Source: Corynebacterium otitidis ATCC 51513 (GTDB lineage Bacteria > Actinomycetota > Actinomycetes > Mycobacteriales > Mycobacteriaceae). From it: a stretch of DNA of 64,000 nt. Location: positions 253,023-317,022 of the forward strand of contig NZ_JH815195.1 in assembly GCF_000296405.1 (NCBI RefSeq), in the 5' to 3' direction. The notes beneath the pieces were generated by a model that was not told the DNA's origin, did no database searches, and saw only the letters and a program-made list of their open reading frames with translations. The translations under genes and the position numbers were made by a program. Each line of letters starts with the position of its first letter. Position 1 is the stretch's first letter. Of this stretch, positions 18,398 through 26,156 are shown piece by piece.

Positions 18398-18522
18398 CCC
18401 TTCGCTAGTGCTAGCTAGAGCAGGTTCCTCGTTGCGGGTGTGTTCTCAGCGCGCCGCCGCTCCCCCACCTCCGTCGGGCGGCCGCCGGGGTGAGAGGTTT
18501 CGGGGCGCGCACCCCGTGCCTT
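18398..18522 (-). ncRNA. TPP riboswitch (THI box)
   Basis: On the minus strand it reads from CGGGGTGC (about 18510-18517) through a variable GC arm to the conserved GCTGAGA (about 18445-18451), ACACCCGC, GAACCTGCTCTAGC and finally GCACTAGCGAAGGG ending at 18398. These are the conserved blocks of the thi-box aptamer in the correct order. The 3' strand GAAGGG is also the only purine-rich ribosome site for thiD-tenA, so TPP binding probably blocks translation. Confidence 0.9.
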
Positions 18523-18600
18523 GCGTGTCTCCAGGCTAGCAACACGAGGCGAGGCTCACATCGGGCCACAAAACCACGGGGAGGGCCCAGAGACGCGAAA

Positions 18601-18616
18601 GGCCGCCCGGGCGGCC
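18601..18616 (-). terminator. Hairpin downstream of ferritin
   Basis: Perfect palindrome GGCCGCCCGGGCGGCC, followed by TTTCGCG on the minus strand, 67 bases after the ferritin stop. Confidence 0.5.
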
Positions 18617-18682
18617 TCAAAGGAGGCGCCGCGGGCGGCGGAAGGGGATCGCCGAGGGCTACCCGGCGGGGTTGTGTGCGGC

Positions 18683-19171
18683 TTAGCGCTCGCCGAGCTC
18701 GGCGTCGATGCGCAGGATGCCGGAGCCGTCGTTGCCGACGATGTCGAGGCGGTCGAGGATCTCGGAGACGGTGGACTCCTCCTCGATCTGCTCGTCGAGG
18801 AACCAGTCGATGAGGCCGCGAGAGTCCCAGTCCTCGACCTCGGCCTGGATGGCCGCGAGGTTGCGGATGGCGTTGGTGACCTTGCGCTCGTGCTCGAGGG
18901 AGGCCTCGAACGCGTCGCGCGCGGAGTTGATGGTGACCTTCGGGGCCGGGATGTCGAGGATCTGGGTGCGGATCCCGCGGTCGAGGAGGTGCTGCGAGAA
19001 CTTCGCGGCGTGCTCGAGCTCCTCGTCGGACTGCTTGCGCATCCAGTCGCGCATCCCGGTGAGGCCGAGGTCGTCGAGCGCGTAGGAGAGCTGGAGGTAG
19101 GTGATGGCCGCCTCGAGCTCGAGGGTGACCTGTTCGTTGATGGCGTTGGAAAGCTTCTCGTTGAAGGACAT
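18683..19171 (-). CDS. ftn: Ferritin (non-heme, Ftn type)
   Basis: 162 residues, four-helix ferritin. Ferroxidase-site residues are in place: Glu17-18 region in NEQVTLELEAAITYLQLSY, EELEHAAKF with the ExxH pair (about 50-58), and the later Glu in FEASLEHE (about 90-97) and QIEEES (about 127-132). No heme-binding Met in the bacterioferritin position stands out, so Ftn is favoured over Bfr. It stores iron as ferric mineral and limits Fenton chemistry. The start codon lies seven bases after a good -10, so the mRNA is probably leaderless. Monocistronic. Confidence 0.92.
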   Translation of the reverse strand: MSFNEKLSNAINEQVTLELEAAITYLQLSYALDDLGLTGMRDWMRKQSDEELEHAAKFSQHLLDRGIRTQILDIPAPKVTINSARDAFEASLEHERKVTNAIRNLAAIQAEVEDWDSRGLIDWFLDEQIEEESTVSEILDRLDIVGNDGSGILRIDAELGER

Positions 19172-19178
19172 GGCCCAA

Positions 19179-19207
19179 ACAGTACCGGTGTTTTTTGAGC
19201 GTGTCAG
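19179..19207 (-). promoter_or_regulatory. Ferritin promoter (leaderless)
   Basis: On the minus strand: CTGACA (19202-19207), a spacer of exactly 17 bases, TACTGT (19179-19184), then seven bases to the ATG. A near-palindrome GGGTTTCTTAAGGAACCC lies just upstream at 19233-19250. Confidence 0.65.
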
Positions 19208-19353
19208 CTAAGGAAAGGGCCCTCTAAGCAGGGGTTTCTTAAGGAACCCACATCTGACCCGGTGCAGAATCGCGAACATGAGAGGCCGATTCCCGGCCCT
19301 TATGTTCGGGCATATAGACATGGATCGCGTCCTGTTACCGGCCCACACCTCAA

Positions 19354-19369
19354 TGTGTTATTAGTCACA
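19354..19369. promoter_or_regulatory. Candidate GlxR (CRP-family) site
   Basis: TGTGTTATTAGTCACA matches 10 of 12 defined positions of the corynebacterial GlxR consensus TGTGANNTANNTCACA. It lies 183 bases upstream of the ferritin start. No gene reads away from it on the plus strand, so the target is unclear. Confidence 0.45.
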
Positions 19370-19491
19370 TCTTCTTCGTGGTGAGGCTGGCCTCGGCGGC
19401 GAAAGGGGACCCCGCCGGGCCCCGCGCGGCCGGCGCGGTCGACCGCTACCGGCCCCGCGACCTGCGGTTTCCCGAAACCGCGGCCCGAGAG

Positions 19492-19538
19492 CCCGCGCCG
19501 CCCCGGCCCACGTGGTGCGCGGGCCGGGGCGGCGCGGG
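19492..19538 (-). terminator. Terminator hairpin after ppk2
   Basis: A perfect 18-bp GC stem (19492-19509 with 19521-19538) around an 11-base loop, 44 bases beyond the ppk2 stop. There is no clear T-run. Confidence 0.6.
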
Positions 19539-19581
19539 GATTGTCCCCGGCGCGAGGAGAACCCCGCGCCAGGGGATGCGG

Positions 19582-20442
19582 CTAGTCGTCGTCGCCGTCG
19601 AGGCGGTCCTTCTCGAGCCAGGCGGCGACGTCGGGCACGTAGGTCTGCTTGCCGCGCGGCGGGCGGTCGTAGCCCTCCTTCGGCGGCCGCTCGGGCACCG
19701 GGGGCTTGTCGTCGTGGCTGTGCTGGTAGGGCACGGAGTGCAGCAGGTGGGAGATCATGTTGATCCGGGAGCGCTTCTTGTCCTCGCTCTCGACCGTGTA
19801 CCAGGGCGCGTGCTCGGTGTCGGTGTAGTGGAACATGACGTCCTTGGCCTTGGAGTAGGCCTCCCAGCGGGAGATCGACTCCATGTCCATCGAGGAGAGC
19901 TTCCAGCTGCGGCGCGGGTCGTTGCGGCGCGACTCGAAGCGGCGCAGCTGCTCCTCGTCGGAGACGGAGAACCAGTACTTGCGCAGCATGATCCCGTCCT
20001 CGACGAGGAGGCGCTCGACCTCCGGGGCCTGCTTGAGGAAGAGCTCGTACTCCTCGTCGGTGCAAAACCCCATGACGCGCTCGACGCCGGCGCGGTTGTA
20101 CCACGAGCGGTCGAAGATGACGATCTCTCCCGCCGTGGGGAGCCGCTCGATGTAGCGCTGGAAGTACCACTGGCCGCGCTCCCGGCTCGTGGGCTTCGGC
20201 AGCGCCTCGACGCGGCAGCTCCGCGGGCGCAGGTACTGGGTGACCCGCTTGATCGCGGAGCCCTTGCCGGCGGCGTCGCGGCCCTCCATGAGGAGGACGA
20301 GCCTGCCGCCCGTGTCCATGATCCACTCCTGCATGGCCACGAGCTCGGCCTGCAGGCGCTTGAGCTCCGACTTGTAGGCCTTCTTCTTCAGCTTCGGCGG
20401 CCGGGTCGGCTCGTCGCCGCGGGCGGCGCTCTCTTCGCTCAT
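19582..20442 (-). CDS. ppk2: Polyphosphate kinase 2 (PPK2)
   Basis: 286 residues, single-domain PPK2 of the size of the class I enzymes. The Walker A loop is MEGRDAAGKGSAIKRV (about 51-66), followed by RGQWYFQRY, the Walker B-like IVIFDRSWYNRAGVERVMGF (about 107-126) and KYWFSVSDEEQLRRF (lid region, about 155-170). PPK2 makes nucleoside triphosphates from polyphosphate, or the reverse. The donor preference (ADP or GDP) cannot be read from sequence. It ends in an acidic DRLDGDDD tail. The gene lies 9 bases from the end of the upstream hydrolase on the same strand, so it may be the last cistron of the ketone operon, although its function is unrelated. Confidence 0.93.
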   Translation of the reverse strand: MSEESAARGDEPTRPPKLKKKAYKSELKRLQAELVAMQEWIMDTGGRLVLLMEGRDAAGKGSAIKRVTQYLRPRSCRVEALPKPTSRERGQWYFQRYIERLPTAGEIVIFDRSWYNRAGVERVMGFCTDEEYELFLKQAPEVERLLVEDGIMLRKYWFSVSDEEQLRRFESRRNDPRRSWKLSSMDMESISRWEAYSKAKDVMFHYTDTEHAPWYTVESEDKKRSRINMISHLLHSVPYQHSHDDKPPVPERPPKEGYDRPPRGKQTYVPDVAAWLEKDRLDGDDD

Positions 20443-20451
20443 ACCCCGATC

Positions 20452-21468
20452 TTAGGACGCGAGCTGCTCCCGGAAGAACGCCGCGGCCTTGTCGAGGTAG
20501 CGCACCGAGGTGGGGATCGACTTCAGCGAGGTGAACAGGCTGTGCGCGTAGCCCACGAGGTGGGCGTAGGTGAGCTCCGCGCCGGCCTGCGCGAGCCTCG
20601 CCGCGTACTCGGCGCCCTCGTGGGCAAGCGGGTCGTTGTCCGCGGTGACCAGGTAGGTCGCGGGCAGCCCCTCGGGCAGGTCGTGGAGCAGCGGGGAGAT
20701 GTCCGCGGCCGAGGCGTCCGTGCCGGCCGGCAGGTACGTGCTGGAGAAGACCTCCATCGTCTGGGCGGTGAGCGGGAAGCCCCGCGCGATCCGCTGGTAG
20801 GACGGGGAGGACTCGCGGTGCTCCTTGGTGAGGTCGACCGCCGGGTAGAAGAGCACCTGCGCGCCGAGCTCGACGCCGTGGGTGTTAAGCGAGCCCGCGG
20901 CGATCTCGTTGGAGAGCACCGCGGTGAGCGTGCCGCCCGCCGAGTCGCCGCCGATGCCCAGCCGGGTGGCCTTCAGCCCGTGCTCGGCCGCCGCGTCGGT
21001 CACCCAGGAGACCGCGGCGCGGGAGTCCTCGACCGCCGCGGGGTAGGGGTGCTCGGGGGCGAGCCGGTAGTCCACGGAGACCACCGGCAGCCCCGAGACC
21101 GCAGACAGCCGCCGGTTGAGGGGGTGGTGGGTCTCGAGGTCGCCGATCACCCAGCCGCCGCCGTGGAGGTAGACGATCACGGGGGTCTCCTCGCCGGCCT
21201 CGGCCTCAGGGCGCGGGTCATAGAGCCGGGCGCGCCACGGGCCGACCTCGAAGTCGCGGGTCCTGGGCTCGGCGGGCACGTCGACGGTCTCGACGAGGCT
21301 GGTCTTGCGGTAGTTCTCCCGAAGCTCCGCGACGGTGGGCGCGGGCGCCCCGGAGGCCGCCGCCTGGGCCTCCTGCTCGCGGCGGGCCTCGATATTCGGC
21401 CACGAGTCGGCGGCGATCGGCCGGCCGGAGTACTCGTCGCTTAAGGTGTGGAAGGTTGTCTTCGCCAT
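20452..21468 (-). CDS. Alpha/beta hydrolase, HSL (hormone-sensitive lipase) family, copy 1
   Basis: 338 residues. It has the HSL oxyanion motif YLHGGGWVIGD (about 95-105), the nucleophile elbow GDSAGG (about 170-175), the acid in TADNDPLAHEG (about 277-287) and the catalytic His in VGYAHSLF (about 310-317). Probably cytoplasmic, as no signal peptide is seen. It hydrolyses short-chain esters. It is a paralogue of the next gene upstream with the same block order (the ENP/SYQR-x-x-RGFPLT region and DISPLLHDLP). Its place after a Baeyer-Villiger monooxygenase suggests it cleaves the ester or lactone that enzyme makes. Confidence 0.9.
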   Translation of the reverse strand: MAKTTFHTLSDEYSGRPIAADSWPNIEARREQEAQAAASGAPAPTVAELRENYRKTSLVETVDVPAEPRTRDFEVGPWRARLYDPRPEAEAGEETPVIVYLHGGGWVIGDLETHHPLNRRLSAVSGLPVVSVDYRLAPEHPYPAAVEDSRAAVSWVTDAAAEHGLKATRLGIGGDSAGGTLTAVLSNEIAAGSLNTHGVELGAQVLFYPAVDLTKEHRESSPSYQRIARGFPLTAQTMEVFSSTYLPAGTDASAADISPLLHDLPEGLPATYLVTADNDPLAHEGAEYAARLAQAGAELTYAHLVGYAHSLFTSLKSIPTSVRYLDKAAAFFREQLAS

Positions 21469-21482
21469 GGAAATGGGTCCTC

Positions 21483-22577
21483 TTAATTCTGTGTTGGTGT
21501 GGCGCCGCGGCCCGCCTCGCGGCGCGCCCGGCCCAGCCCGGCGCGCGCGGCGACGAAGTCCGCGGCCTCGTTGATGTAGCGCTCCCCGGTAGGGATGACG
21601 CCCGCCGAGGAGAAGATGCCGTGCGCGTAGCCGGGCAGGTGTTCGTGGTAGACGTACGCGCCGGACTTGGCGAGCTTGCCCGCGTAGTCGATGCCCTCGT
21701 CGGCGAGCGGGTCGTTGTCGACGGTGAGGACGTAGCTGTCCGGCAGCCCGGCCGGCAGCTCGTGGAGCAGCGGGCTGATGTCGCGTGCGGTGCGGTCGAC
21801 GCCCTCGGGCAGGAAGCTGTCCGAGAAGAACCCCACCGTCTCGGTGGTCATGGGGAAGCCCCGCTCGAGGCGGCGCTTCGAGGGGTTCTCCGCGCCGCCG
21901 CGCGACGCGTCGACCGCCGGGTAGATGAGCACCTGGCTGTCCAGCGGGACGGCGTCCCCTCCCGCGGCGGCCGCCGCGGCGAGCTCGTTGGTAAGCACCG
22001 CGGCGAGCGTCCCGCCGGCCGAGTCGCCGCCCAGGCTCACCGACGTGACCTTCAGGCCGTGCTCGGCCGAGTGGTCGAGGAACCAGGCGAGCCCCGCCCG
22101 GGAGTCCTCGATCGCCGCCGGGTAGGGGTGCTCGGGCGCGAGCCGGTAGCTGATCGCCGCGACCGGCAGCCCGGTACGCGCCGCCCAGCGGTTCGCGATC
22201 GGGTGGTGGGTGTCGACGTCGCCCATCACCCAGCCGCCGCCGTGGAAGAAGAACACCCCCGGCGTGGGATTATCGGCCTCGATCTCGGGGCGCGGGTCGT
22301 AGACCCGCACGACGAACTCGCCCCGGTCGAAGTCGCGCCACCGCGGCGCGGGCAGGGTGGGGTCCTCGCGCAGCGGCGCGTCGACGGCGATCTTCGCGAA
22401 CGCGGCGCGCAGCTCGTCGAGCGGGAACTGGTGGTAGGAGCGCGAGCCGTGCTGCCGGAAGAACTCCAGCGGGCCCGCGGCGTCCTCGGCGACGGGGCGG
22501 CCGGTGTGCTCGTCGGCGCCGGGCAGCAGCCGGATCGGCGTGGTGCCCGGGCCGGGCGCGGCGCTCGGGTCTGTCAT
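21483..22577 (-). CDS. Alpha/beta hydrolase, HSL family, copy 2
   Basis: 364 residues. HSL motifs are FFHGGGWVMGD (about 112-122), GDSAGG (about 190-195), TVDNDPLADEG (about 300-310) and the catalytic His in PGYAHGIF (about 334-341). Its ATG overlaps the TGA of the upstream monooxygenase gene (ATGA), so the two are translationally coupled. Tandem with copy 1 after 14 bases. The two copies share order and motifs but differ enough to suggest different acyl or ring-size preference. Confidence 0.9.
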   Translation of the reverse strand: MTDPSAAPGPGTTPIRLLPGADEHTGRPVAEDAAGPLEFFRQHGSRSYHQFPLDELRAAFAKIAVDAPLREDPTLPAPRWRDFDRGEFVVRVYDPRPEIEADNPTPGVFFFHGGGWVMGDVDTHHPIANRWAARTGLPVAAISYRLAPEHPYPAAIEDSRAGLAWFLDHSAEHGLKVTSVSLGGDSAGGTLAAVLTNELAAAAAAGGDAVPLDSQVLIYPAVDASRGGAENPSKRRLERGFPMTTETVGFFSDSFLPEGVDRTARDISPLLHELPAGLPDSYVLTVDNDPLADEGIDYAGKLAKSGAYVYHEHLPGYAHGIFSSAGVIPTGERYINEAADFVAARAGLGRARREAGRGATPTQN

Positions 22578-24064
22578 CGGGCGGCGTCTTCCTTAAGGTA
22601 GGGCGAGAAGTCGTGCGGGTTGACGAGGTCCTCGTACTCGCGCACGGTGCCCGACCACATCGTCGTCACGCGCCCGGCGGAGTTCTTGTACCAGGAGGAA
22701 CAGCTGCCCGAGTAGGCCACGCCCTCGAGGTCCTTCTGGGTCTTCTCCACGAAGTCGTGGACGGTCTTCGCGCCGACCTCGAGGGGCGTCTCGGGGTGCG
22801 CGACGGCCCGCTCGACGGCGTCGGCGACGTAGCGGTTCTGCGGCTCGAGCATGAGGATGACCGAGTGGTGGTTGAGCGCCGTGTTCGGCCCGAAGAGCAC
22901 GAACATGTTGGGGAAGCCGTCGACGGCGATCCCGAGGTAGGCCTCGGGGCTGTCGCCCCACCGCTCGTCGAGCTCGATGCCGTCGCGCCCGACGACGCTC
23001 GTCGACCCCTGGGAGCGCTGCGTCTGGAAGCCGGTGCCGTAGACGATGACGTCGAACTCGTGCTCCACGCCGTCGGCGGTGCGCACGCCCTTGGGCGTAA
23101 TCTCCTCGATGGGGCTGGTCTCGAGGTCGACGTTGTCCCGGTTGAAGGTCGGGTAGAAGTCGTTCGAGCGCAGGATGCGCTTGCAGCCGAACTCGTAGTC
23201 GGGAACGAACTTCTCCTGCAGCTCCGGGTCGTCGATCTGGGAGCGCATGTGGTCGATCGCGATGCCCGCGCTCTTCTCCGCGAGCTCGGTGCCCTTCTTG
23301 ACCCGGGAGAACTCCGCCTCGCGGGTCTCGAAGATCTCGTCGCGCAGCTTCATGAACGTCTCGGGGCGCTCCTCGTGCTCGCGGAGCTCCTCCTCGGAGA
23401 AGATCACCGGGTCGCGCGGCATGATGTAGTTCGCGCTGCGCTGGAAGACCGTGAGGTTCGATGCGACCTTCGCGACCTCGGGGACGTACTGGATCGCCGA
23501 CGCCGCCGCCCCGATCGAGGCGACCCGCTTGCCGGCCAGGTCGACGGAGTGGTCCCAGCGCGACGAGTGGAACGAGTCGCCCTCGAAGCTCTCGACCCCG
23601 GGGAAGTCGGGGATCTTCGGCACGCCGAGCTGCCCGAAGCCCAACACCAGCGCGCGGGCCCTGTAGGTCTCGCCCGACTCGGTGGCGACGTACCAGGCGC
23701 GGTCCTCCTCGCTCCACTCGGCGCGGCTCACTGCCTGGCCGTAGCGGATGAACCGCTCGAGCCCGAAGTGCTCGGCGAAGTCGTTGAGGTAGCCGATCAT
23801 CTCGTCCTGCCCGGCGTAGAGCCGGGTGGCCTTGACCATCGGGTAGTAGCTGAAGCAGTACGTCGGCGTGGGCGTGTCGCACGCGGCGCCGGGGTAGGTG
23901 TTGTCGCGCCACACCCCGCCGAGCCGGTCGGACTTCTCGAGGACGAGGAAGTTCTCCCGCCCGGAGCGCAGGAACTCGGCCGCCTGGCCCAGCCCGCTGA
24001 AGCCGGCGCCGACGATGAGCGCGTCGAGGGTCGTGGTGGGGGTCGTGGAGGTCGTGTCGGTCAT
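22574..24064 (-). CDS. Baeyer-Villiger flavin monooxygenase, copy 1
   Basis: 496 residues. The N-terminal FAD Rossmann motif is LIVGAGFSGLGQAAE (about 14-28). GGVWRDNTYPGAACDTP (about 49-65) is typical of class B monooxygenases, the fingerprint FEGDSFHSSRWDH (about 162-174) matches FxGxxxHxxxW(D/P), and a second Rossmann follows (ASIGAAASAIQ). It uses NADPH, FAD and O2 to insert oxygen next to a carbonyl. Located between an alcohol dehydrogenase and two esterases, so the route alcohol to ketone to ester to acid plus alcohol is inferred. The substrate is unknown. Copy 2 is at 39823. Confidence 0.9.
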   Translation of the reverse strand: MTDTTSTTPTTTLDALIVGAGFSGLGQAAEFLRSGRENFLVLEKSDRLGGVWRDNTYPGAACDTPTPTYCFSYYPMVKATRLYAGQDEMIGYLNDFAEHFGLERFIRYGQAVSRAEWSEEDRAWYVATESGETYRARALVLGFGQLGVPKIPDFPGVESFEGDSFHSSRWDHSVDLAGKRVASIGAAASAIQYVPEVAKVASNLTVFQRSANYIMPRDPVIFSEEELREHEERPETFMKLRDEIFETREAEFSRVKKGTELAEKSAGIAIDHMRSQIDDPELQEKFVPDYEFGCKRILRSNDFYPTFNRDNVDLETSPIEEITPKGVRTADGVEHEFDVIVYGTGFQTQRSQGSTSVVGRDGIELDERWGDSPEAYLGIAVDGFPNMFVLFGPNTALNHHSVILMLEPQNRYVADAVERAVAHPETPLEVGAKTVHDFVEKTQKDLEGVAYSGSCSSWYKNSAGRVTTMWSGTVREYEDLVNPHDFSPYLKEDAAR

Positions 24065-24191
24065 GTGGTGGGAAAGCCTCTCGGTGTCGTGGGGCGTGGG
24101 GCGGGCCGCGGCGACGCCGCGGCCACGCGGCCGGGCGGCGCGCCCCGGCCACGTGGGCGGGCTCGGGGCGCGCGGTCCCGGCGTCGCCTAC

Positions 24192-25334
24192 CTAGTCGAA
24201 GTGGATGATCTGGCGCAGCGCCTTGGCCTGGGAGAGCGTGTCCATCGCCTCGTTGATCTCGTCGAGGGTGATCGAGGAGGAGATGAGCTTCTCCGCGTCG
24301 AGGCGGCCCTCGCGCCACAGCTGCTCGTAGCGGGGGATGTCGTTCTCGGGGATCGCGGAACCGAGGTAGCTGCCGACGAGCCGGCGGGCCTGCGCGGTGA
24401 GCTGGAAGGGCTTGATCTCCAGGGTGGCGTCGGGGTGGGGCAGGCCGATCGTGCACGTCGTCTGGCCCGGCGCGGTGATGTCCCACGCGGTCTTTAAGGC
24501 CGAGGGGTGGCCCACCGCCTCGAGCACCGCGTCGGCGCGCACGCCCTCCTCGACGGCCTCCTCGGGGCTGTAGACCTTCGTGCAGCCGAAGTCGAGGGCC
24601 TGCTTGCGCTTCTCCTCGGAGAGGTCGACGCCGATGAGCTCCTTGATGCCGAGCGCCTTGGCGACGAGCACGGCGGCCATGCCGACGCCGCCGAGGCCGA
24701 CGACGGCGACGGAGTCCTCGGGGCCGGGCTTAAGAACGTTGAGCAGCGCCCCGCCGCCGGTGAGGAACGCGCAGCCGAAGACGCAGGCGATCGCGGGCGG
24801 CACGTCCTTGCCGATCTTGACGACGGAGTGCCGGTCGACGACCGCGCCGGTGGCGAACGCGGAGACGCCGATGAAGTGGTCGACGGTCTCGTCGCCGCGC
24901 TTGAGGTGGCGGGTGCCGCGCAGCAGGGTGCCGTTGGCGTTGGAGACGCCGCCCTTCTCGCAGGGGAAGCGGCCGCCGCCGCGGCAGCCCTTGCACTCCC
25001 CGCAGCGCGGCTGGAAGGTCATGACGACGTGGTCGCCCACCTCGAGGTCGTCGACGCCGGGCCCGAGCTCCTCGACGACGCCGGTGGCCTCGTGGCCGAG
25101 CAGCAGGGGCAGCTCGCGGGGGCGGTCGTTGTTGACGACGGAGAGGTCGGAGTGGCACACCCCGGCCGCGGTCATCCGCACGAAGATCTCGTCCTCGCCC
25201 GGCGCCTCCACCGACAGCTCGGAGACGGCGAGCGGCTTGGACTCGGCGTAGGGCTGGGCGGCGCCCTGGGTCTCGAGGACGGCGCCGCGAATGGTGCGCC
25301 GGCCGGCGTCGTCGGGTGCGAGCGCTTGGGTCAT
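24192..25334 (-). CDS. Zinc-dependent medium-chain alcohol dehydrogenase
   Basis: 380 residues, MDR superfamily, class III-like layout. Catalytic zinc ligands are seen in AAGVCHSDLS (about 56-65) and GHEATGVVEELG (about 79-90). The structural-zinc lobe has the four-Cys pattern C-x2-C-x2-C-x7-C (CGECKGCRGGGRFPCEKG, about 109-126). The NAD-binding glycine motif is VVGLGGVGMAAV (about 212-223). First gene of an operon with the monooxygenase and esterases. AGGAGG eight bases before the ATG sets the start. It probably oxidises a secondary alcohol to the ketone used by the next enzyme. A 127-base GC-rich gap with hairpins follows. Confidence 0.9.
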   Translation of the reverse strand: MTQALAPDDAGRRTIRGAVLETQGAAQPYAESKPLAVSELSVEAPGEDEIFVRMTAAGVCHSDLSVVNNDRPRELPLLLGHEATGVVEELGPGVDDLEVGDHVVMTFQPRCGECKGCRGGGRFPCEKGGVSNANGTLLRGTRHLKRGDETVDHFIGVSAFATGAVVDRHSVVKIGKDVPPAIACVFGCAFLTGGGALLNVLKPGPEDSVAVVGLGGVGMAAVLVAKALGIKELIGVDLSEEKRKQALDFGCTKVYSPEEAVEEGVRADAVLEAVGHPSALKTAWDITAPGQTTCTIGLPHPDATLEIKPFQLTAQARRLVGSYLGSAIPENDIPRYEQLWREGRLDAEKLISSSITLDEINEAMDTLSQAKALRQIIHFD

Positions 25335-25489
25335 GATGCAAACCTCCTGAGATTGTTTCTGTTATGCGACTCACGGTAGCAATCAAAAGAAGTGTGCGCC
25401 ATCCCGACTAGTGAAAATGCATTCCTCTTTTTGCGGGAAAATAATTCCGGGCCGCGCCCGGCGGCTCTCCGCGGCCGGCCCCTGGCACG

Positions 25490-25524
25490 AAAAAAGCGGG
25501 GCCCGGCGTGGTGCCGGGCCCCGC
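25490..25524 (-). terminator. Intrinsic terminator of sodA
   Basis: On the minus strand: GCGGGGCCCGGC, loop ACCAC, GCCGGGCCCCGC, then TTTTTT. A textbook rho-independent terminator, 30 bases after the sodA stop. Confidence 0.92.
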
Positions 25525-25553
25525 GGGAATCGAGGCGTTGAGCCTTGGGAGTG

Positions 25554-26156
25554 CTACTTGCGCGCGGCGGCGTAGCGCTCGGCGGCGTCGTCCCAGTTGA
25601 AGACGTTCCACACGGCCTTCACGTAGTCGGCCTTGACGTTGTAGTACTGCAGGTAGTAGGCGTGCTCCCACATGTCGAGCAGGAGGATCGGGGCCAGGTC
25701 GATGCTCAGCTGGCCCTGCTGGTCGGTCATCTGCTCGACGACGAGGCGCTCGCCGATCTTGTCGTAGCCGAGCACCGCCCAGCCGGAGCCCTGCAGGCCC
25801 AGCGCCGCGGAGGTGAACTGGTCCTGGAACTTCTCGAACGAGCCGAAGTCGCGGTCGATCGCCTCGCCGAGCTCGCCGGTGGGCTTCCCGCCGCCGTTCG
25901 GGGAGAGGTTCTTCCAGAAGATCGAGTGGTTGGTGTGCCCGCCGAGGTTGAACGCGAGGTTCTTCGACAGCGCCCGGATCTGGTCCGGGTTGGTGCCCTC
26001 CTCGCGGGCCTTCTCCAGCGCCTCCAGGGCGGCGTTGGCGCCCTGGACGTAGGTGTTGTGGTGCTTGTCGTGGTGGATGCGCATGATCTCGCCGGAGATG
26101 TGCGGCTCGAGCGCGTCGTAGTCGTAGGGCAGGTCGGGCAGCTCGTAGACGGCCAT
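25554..26156 (-). CDS. sodA: Superoxide dismutase, Mn/Fe type
   Basis: 200 residues. Metal ligands are His in MRIHHDKHH (about 25-33), His in [10 protein letters not shown] (about 72-81), and Asp and His in [14 protein letters not shown] (about 158-171). [13 protein letters not shown] and [11 protein letters not shown] support the family. It dismutates superoxide to H2O2 and O2 in the cytoplasm. Mn is the more likely metal in corynebacteria, but the sequence alone does not settle it. AGGAAGGA upstream supports the start. A perfect -10 (TATAAT, minus strand 26353-26358) lies about 200 bases upstream, giving a long leader. It ends in a strong terminator. Confidence 0.95.
   Translation of the reverse strand: MAVYELPDLPYDYDALEPHISGEIMRIHHDKHHNTYVQGANAALEALEKAREEGTNPDQIRALSKNLAFNLGGHTNHSIFWKNLSPNGGGKPTGELGEAIDRDFGSFEKFQDQFTSAALGLQGSGWAVLGYDKIGERLVVEQMTDQQGQLSIDLAPILLLDMWEHAYYLQYYNVKADYVKAVWNVFNWDDAAERYAAARK

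Larger units (their letters stand above)
19208..19581. other. Gene-free region upstream of ferritin and downstream of ppk2
   Basis: About 370 bases with no credible gene. It contains the near-palindrome at 19233-19250, a two-tier hairpin at 19273-19308 (CGAACAT/ATGTTCG outside, GGCCG/CGGCC inside), a GlxR-like site at 19354-19369, a hairpin CGGTTTC/GAAACCG near 19465-19481 and an 18-bp stem at 19492-19538. It could hide a small RNA, but no paired promoter and terminator could be fixed. Confidence 0.45.

Noticed and set aside
25340-25440. GlxR or TetR operator upstream of the alcohol dehydrogenase
   Set aside because: GATTG and CAATC arms are 24 bases apart and GTG/CAC spacing does not fit, so support is too weak.
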